A DNA stretch of 8,196 bases from Actinomycetes bacterium. GTDB lineage: Bacteria > Actinomycetota > Actinomycetes > JAJYSQ01. The notes under the pieces were generated by a model. The model was not told the origin of the DNA. It saw only the letters and a list, made by a program, of their open reading frames with translations, and made no database searches. Positions 5,885 to 8,196 of the stretch are shown in pieces. The stretch covers positions 1 to 8,196 of the forward strand of contig JAJYSQ010000048.1 of assembly GCA_021793495.1 (NCBI GenBank), read 5' to 3'. The stretch's first letter is position 1. Each line of letters opens with the position of its first letter. The position numbers and the translations under genes were made by a program.

Positions 5885-6879
5885 TGACCGCCTACCCCCA
5901 GGCTCGGCCGCGTCGGCTGCGCCGCACCGCGGCGATCCGGCGGCTGGTCGCCCGAACCCGGGTGGACCCGGCGAGCCTGGTGCTCCCGGTGTTCGCCCTC
6001 GAAGATGCACGCGAACCGGTCCCGATCGGCTCCATGCCCGGAGTGGTGCAGCACAGCCGGGACTCGCTGCGGGCCGCTGTGGCCGAGGCAGCGGCTGCCG
6101 GTATCGGTGGTCTGATGATCTTCGCGGTGCCCCGGCGGCGTGACCCCCTGGGCACCGGCGGCACCGAACCGGACGGGTTCCTGGCCACCACGATCCGCGA
6201 CGTCGTCGCCGAGGTGGGCACGAGCATGGTGGTGATGGCGGACCTGTGCCTGGACGAGTTCACCGACCACGGCCACTGCGGCGTGCTGGACGCCGCCGGT
6301 GAGGTGGACAACGACGCCACCCTGCCCCGGTACGCGCAGATGGCCGTGGTGCAGGCCGATGCCGGAGTCGCCATGGTCGCGCCCAGCGGGATGATGGACG
6401 GTCAGGTCGGGGCGATCCGGGCGGGGCTGGACGCCGCCGGCCACCATCAGGTCGGGATCCTGGCGTACTCCGCAAAATACGCCTCGGCGTTCTACGGGCC
6501 TTTCCGGGAAGCCGTGGCCTCGACGCTGGCCGGTGACCGGCGCAGCTACCAGCAGGACCCGGCCAACCTGGACGAAGCCGTCCGAGAGACTGCGCTGGAC
6601 ATCGCTGAGGGCGCCGACATGGTCATGGTCAAGCCGGCGATGGGGTACCTGGACGTGCTGCGCCGGGTGGCGGACACCGTGGCTCCGCTCGGCGTCCCGG
6701 TGGCGGCGTACCAGGTCTCGGGGGAGTACGCGATGATCAGTGCGGCGGCCGAGCGGGGTTGGATCGACCGGGACGCCGCGATCGTGGAGTCACTGACGGC
6801 CATCCGGCGCGCCGGCGCGGACATCGTGCTGACCTACTGGGCGCTGGCCGCCGCCCGGCTGCTCGACCGGCAGGCCTGA
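5884..6879 (+). CDS. hemB: Delta-aminolevulinic acid dehydratase / porphobilinogen synthase (HemB)
   Basis: It condenses two 5-aminolevulinate molecules to porphobilinogen in the cytoplasm, normally as a homo-octamer. The 331-residue length is typical. The two active-site lysines are Lys198 ([16 protein letters not shown]) and Lys250, the Schiff-base lysine ([13 protein letters not shown]). [11 protein letters not shown] at 165-175 and the C-terminal [12 protein letters not shown] lid region are conserved. The metal-binding segment [14 protein letters not shown] (120-133) has Cys122, Asp124 and Cys132, whereas zinc enzymes have three Cys and magnesium-type enzymes have Ala-Asp-Asp. It is thus a mixed type, which I recall in other actinobacterial HemB. 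The region of the allosteric magnesium site ([14 protein letters not shown]) resembles that of bacterial enzymes that use it. It follows hemD with a one-base overlap and has its own GGAAGG site. A gap of 77 bases then separates it from hemL. Confidence 0.98.
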   Translation: MTAYPQARPRRLRRTAAIRRLVARTRVDPASLVLPVFALEDAREPVPIGSMPGVVQHSRDSLRAAVAEAAAAGIGGLMIFAVPRRRDPLGTGGTEPDGFLATTIRDVVAEVGTSMVVMADLCLDEFTDHGHCGVLDAAGEVDNDATLPRYAQMAVVQADAGVAMVAPSGMMDGQVGAIRAGLDAAGHHQVGILAYSAKYASAFYGPFREAVASTLAGDRRSYQQDPANLDEAVRETALDIAEGADMVMVKPAMGYLDVLRRVADTVAPLGVPVAAYQVSGEYAMISAAAERGWIDRDAAIVESLTAIRRAGADIVLTYWALAAARLLDRQA

Positions 6880-6916
6880 GTGGCCCGCCCGGCGGACCAG
6901 AGCCGACCCTGCCCCC

Positions 6917-6934
6917 GGCCCGTCCCGACGGGCT
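6917..6934 (+). terminator. Short GC hairpin between hemB and hemL, possible weak terminator
   Basis: GCCCGT (6918-6923) pairs with ACGGGC (6928-6933) around a four-base loop, with an extra G-T wobble pair outside. There is no T-run after it, so it is not a classic intrinsic terminator. GC-rich actinobacteria may use such hairpins without a U-tract, but it may equally be chance in GC-rich DNA or attenuate read-through into hemL. Confidence 0.3.
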
Positions 6935-6944
6935 CGGCCCCTGG

Positions 6945-6950
6945 CACAAT
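6945..6950 (+). promoter_or_regulatory. Possible -10 box of a leaderless hemL promoter
   Basis: CACAAT matches the conserved A2 and T6 positions of the TANNNT -10 element and ends six bases before GTG 6957. Transcription starting seven bases after the box would begin on the GTG itself, the pattern of leaderless actinobacterial genes. It also fits the absence of a Shine-Dalgarno before hemL. No good -35 is seen near 6922-6927, which is common for such promoters. Confidence 0.4.
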
Positions 6951-6956
6951 GCCCGG

Positions 6957-8196
6957 GTGACGACCGACATGCCCTCGTTCGCGGACGACGCACCGGCCTC
7001 GGCGGTGCTGTTCGAGCGCGCCCGCCGAGTGATCCCCGGCGGGGTGAGCTCGCCGGTCCGGGCGTTCCGCGCCGTGGGGGGCACGCCGCGGTTCATGGTC
7101 AGCGGACACGGGCCGTACGTGGTCGACGCGGACGGCCGGCGGTACGTCGACCTGGTGGGGTCCTGGGGCCCGCTGCTCCTCGGGCACGCTCACCCCGAGG
7201 TCGTCGCCGCAGCCGGTGCGGCCCTGGCCTGCGGCACCACGTTCGGCGCCCCCACGGAGGCCGAGGTGGCGCTGGCCGAGGAGATCGTCGCCCGGGTCGC
7301 CCCGGTCGAGCAGGTGCGGATGGTCAACTCGGGCACCGAGGCCACCATGTCGGCGGTCCGCCTGGCCCGTGGCGTGACCGGTCGACCAGCCCTGCTCAAG
7401 TTCGCCGGCTGCTACCACGGCCACGTCGACTCGCTGCTGGTGGCTGCCGGCTCGGGAGTAGCCACCCTCGGCCTTCCCGACACGCCCGGGGTGACCGCGG
7501 GCACGGCGGCGGACACGTTCGTCGTGGAGTACAACGACCTGGAAGCCGTCCGGGAGGTCTTCGCCACCCGCGGGGACCGGATCGCCGCGGTGATCACCGA
7601 GGCTGCCGCCGGCAACATGGGGGTGATCGCCCCCCGGCCCGGTTTTAACGCCGGCCTGGCCGAGATCGCACACCGCCACGGCGCGCTGCTGATCCTGGAC
7701 GAGGTCATGACGGGCTTCCGGGTCACCGCATCGGGGTGGTACGGGCGTGAGCCGGTGGCCGCCGACCTCGTCACGTTCGGGAAGGTGATGGGCGGCGGGT
7801 TCCCGGCCGCCGCGTTCGGCGGCCGCGCCGACCTGATGGCGTACCTGGCACCGACCGGGCCGGTGTACCAAGCCGGTACCCTGTCCGGCAACCCAGTCGC
7901 CGCCGCGGCGGGCCTGGCCACGCTCCGGGCGGCGACCCCGTCGGTCTACGACCACGTGGATGCGGTGTCCGCCCAGATCTCGGCCGCGGCCAGCCACGCG
8001 CTGACCGCCGCGGGGGTACCTCACCGGGTCTCCACCGCCGGGAGCATGTTCAGCATCTTCTTCGTCGACGCCGACGTGGTCGACTACCGCGGCGCTCGGG
8101 CGCAGCAGTCCTGGCGGTATGCGGCTTTCTTCCACGCCATGCTCGAGCGCGGGGTCTACCTGCCACCCAGCGCGTTCGAGGCGTGGTTCGTCAGAT
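6957..8196 (+). CDS. hemL: Glutamate-1-semialdehyde 2,1-aminomutase (HemL), 3' end cut by window edge
   Basis: This PLP enzyme converts glutamate-1-semialdehyde, made by HemA, to 5-aminolevulinate, the HemB substrate. From GTG 6957 there are 413 full codons without a stop before the window ends. The family is usually about 430-440 residues, so only the last few dozen are missing. Motifs: [19 protein letters not shown] near the start, [22 protein letters not shown], the PLP phosphate-binding [44 protein letters not shown] with the pyridine-binding Asp, the Schiff-base Lys276 in [11 protein letters not shown], and [12 protein letters not shown]. All are intact. The start could also be the in-frame ATG at 6969, four codons later; neither has a clear ribosome binding site, and the -10-like CACAAT at 6945-6950 favours leaderless translation from GTG 6957. 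It may be transcribed both from its own promoter and by read-through from hemB. Confidence 0.96.
   Translation, partial: MTTDMPSFADDAPASAVLFERARRVIPGGVSSPVRAFRAVGGTPRFMVSGHGPYVVDADGRRYVDLVGSWGPLLLGHAHPEVVAAAGAALACGTTFGAPTEAEVALAEEIVARVAPVEQVRMVNSGTEATMSAVRLARGVTGRPALLKFAGCYHGHVDSLLVAAGSGVATLGLPDTPGVTAGTAADTFVVEYNDLEAVREVFATRGDRIAAVITEAAAGNMGVIAPRPGFNAGLAEIAHRHGALLILDEVMTGFRVTASGWYGREPVAADLVTFGKVMGGGFPAAAFGGRADLMAYLAPTGPVYQAGTLSGNPVAAAAGLATLRAATPSVYDHVDAVSAQISAAASHALTAAGVPHRVSTAGSMFSIFFVDADVVDYRGARAQQSWRYAAFFHAMLERGVYLPPSAFEAWFVR

Noticed and set aside
3935..6010. 691-codon open frame on the minus strand opposite hemC, hemD and hemB
   Set aside because: It lies wholly antisense to three well-recognised enzymes, has low-complexity Arg/Gly/Pro-rich translation with no known motif, and is the usual shadow frame in GC-rich coding DNA.
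6834..8135. 433-codon open frame on the minus strand opposite hemL
   Set aside because: It is antisense to the clear HemL frame; its His/Gly/Arg-rich translation shows no domain.
1..8196. CRISPR arrays, tRNA or rRNA genes, insertion sequences, phage genes, attachment sites
   Set aside because: I saw no spaced repeats, tRNA-like cloverleaf, transposase or integrase motif; the window is almost fully occupied by conserved metabolic genes.

Overview
The window comes from a GC-rich Gram-positive genome, almost certainly an actinobacterium (Actinomycetota). Codons end mostly in G or C, GTG starts are frequent, and the order glutaredoxin-like gene, rex, hemA, hemC, hemD, hemB, hemL is the actinobacterial arrangement for haem synthesis. 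The presence of rex directly before hemA resembles Streptomyces and its relatives more than Mycobacterium. I cannot name a family or genus from sequence reading alone.

Layout. Bases 1-714 (minus strand) hold the 5' part of a secreted CAP/SCP-domain protein with a Pro/Ala-rich tail built on a 15-bp tandem repeat; it runs off the left edge. Bases 715-843 form a divergent intergenic region. Everything to the right is on the plus strand: a 92-residue glutaredoxin-like protein (844-1122), a short regulatory gap with a Rex operator lying over a promoter (1135-1163), then rex (1205-2053), hemA (2050-3345), hemC (3342-4286), hemD fused to a methyltransferase-like domain (4283-5884) and hemB (5884-6879). 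These five genes overlap by 1-4 bases. After a 77-base gap with a hairpin and a possible leaderless promoter comes hemL (6957 to the right edge, lacking only its last few dozen residues).

How the genes work together. HemA reduces glutamyl-tRNA to glutamate-1-semialdehyde, HemL converts that to 5-aminolevulinate, HemB joins two of these to porphobilinogen, HemC links four to hydroxymethylbilane, and HemD closes the ring to uroporphyrinogen III, the shared precursor of haem, sirohaem and cobalamin. Rex is an NADH-responsive repressor; its apparent operator sits in its own promoter, so the operon should be derepressed when NADH/NAD+ rises, for example under oxygen limitation.

This is a conserved housekeeping pathway and I see no undescribed system. 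The points most worth a second look are the Rex operator/promoter overlap, the mixed Cys/Asp/Cys metal site of HemB, the altered catalytic loop in the methyltransferase-like half of HemD, and the probable leaderless start of hemL. The CAP-domain gene and hemL are both cut by the window edges.
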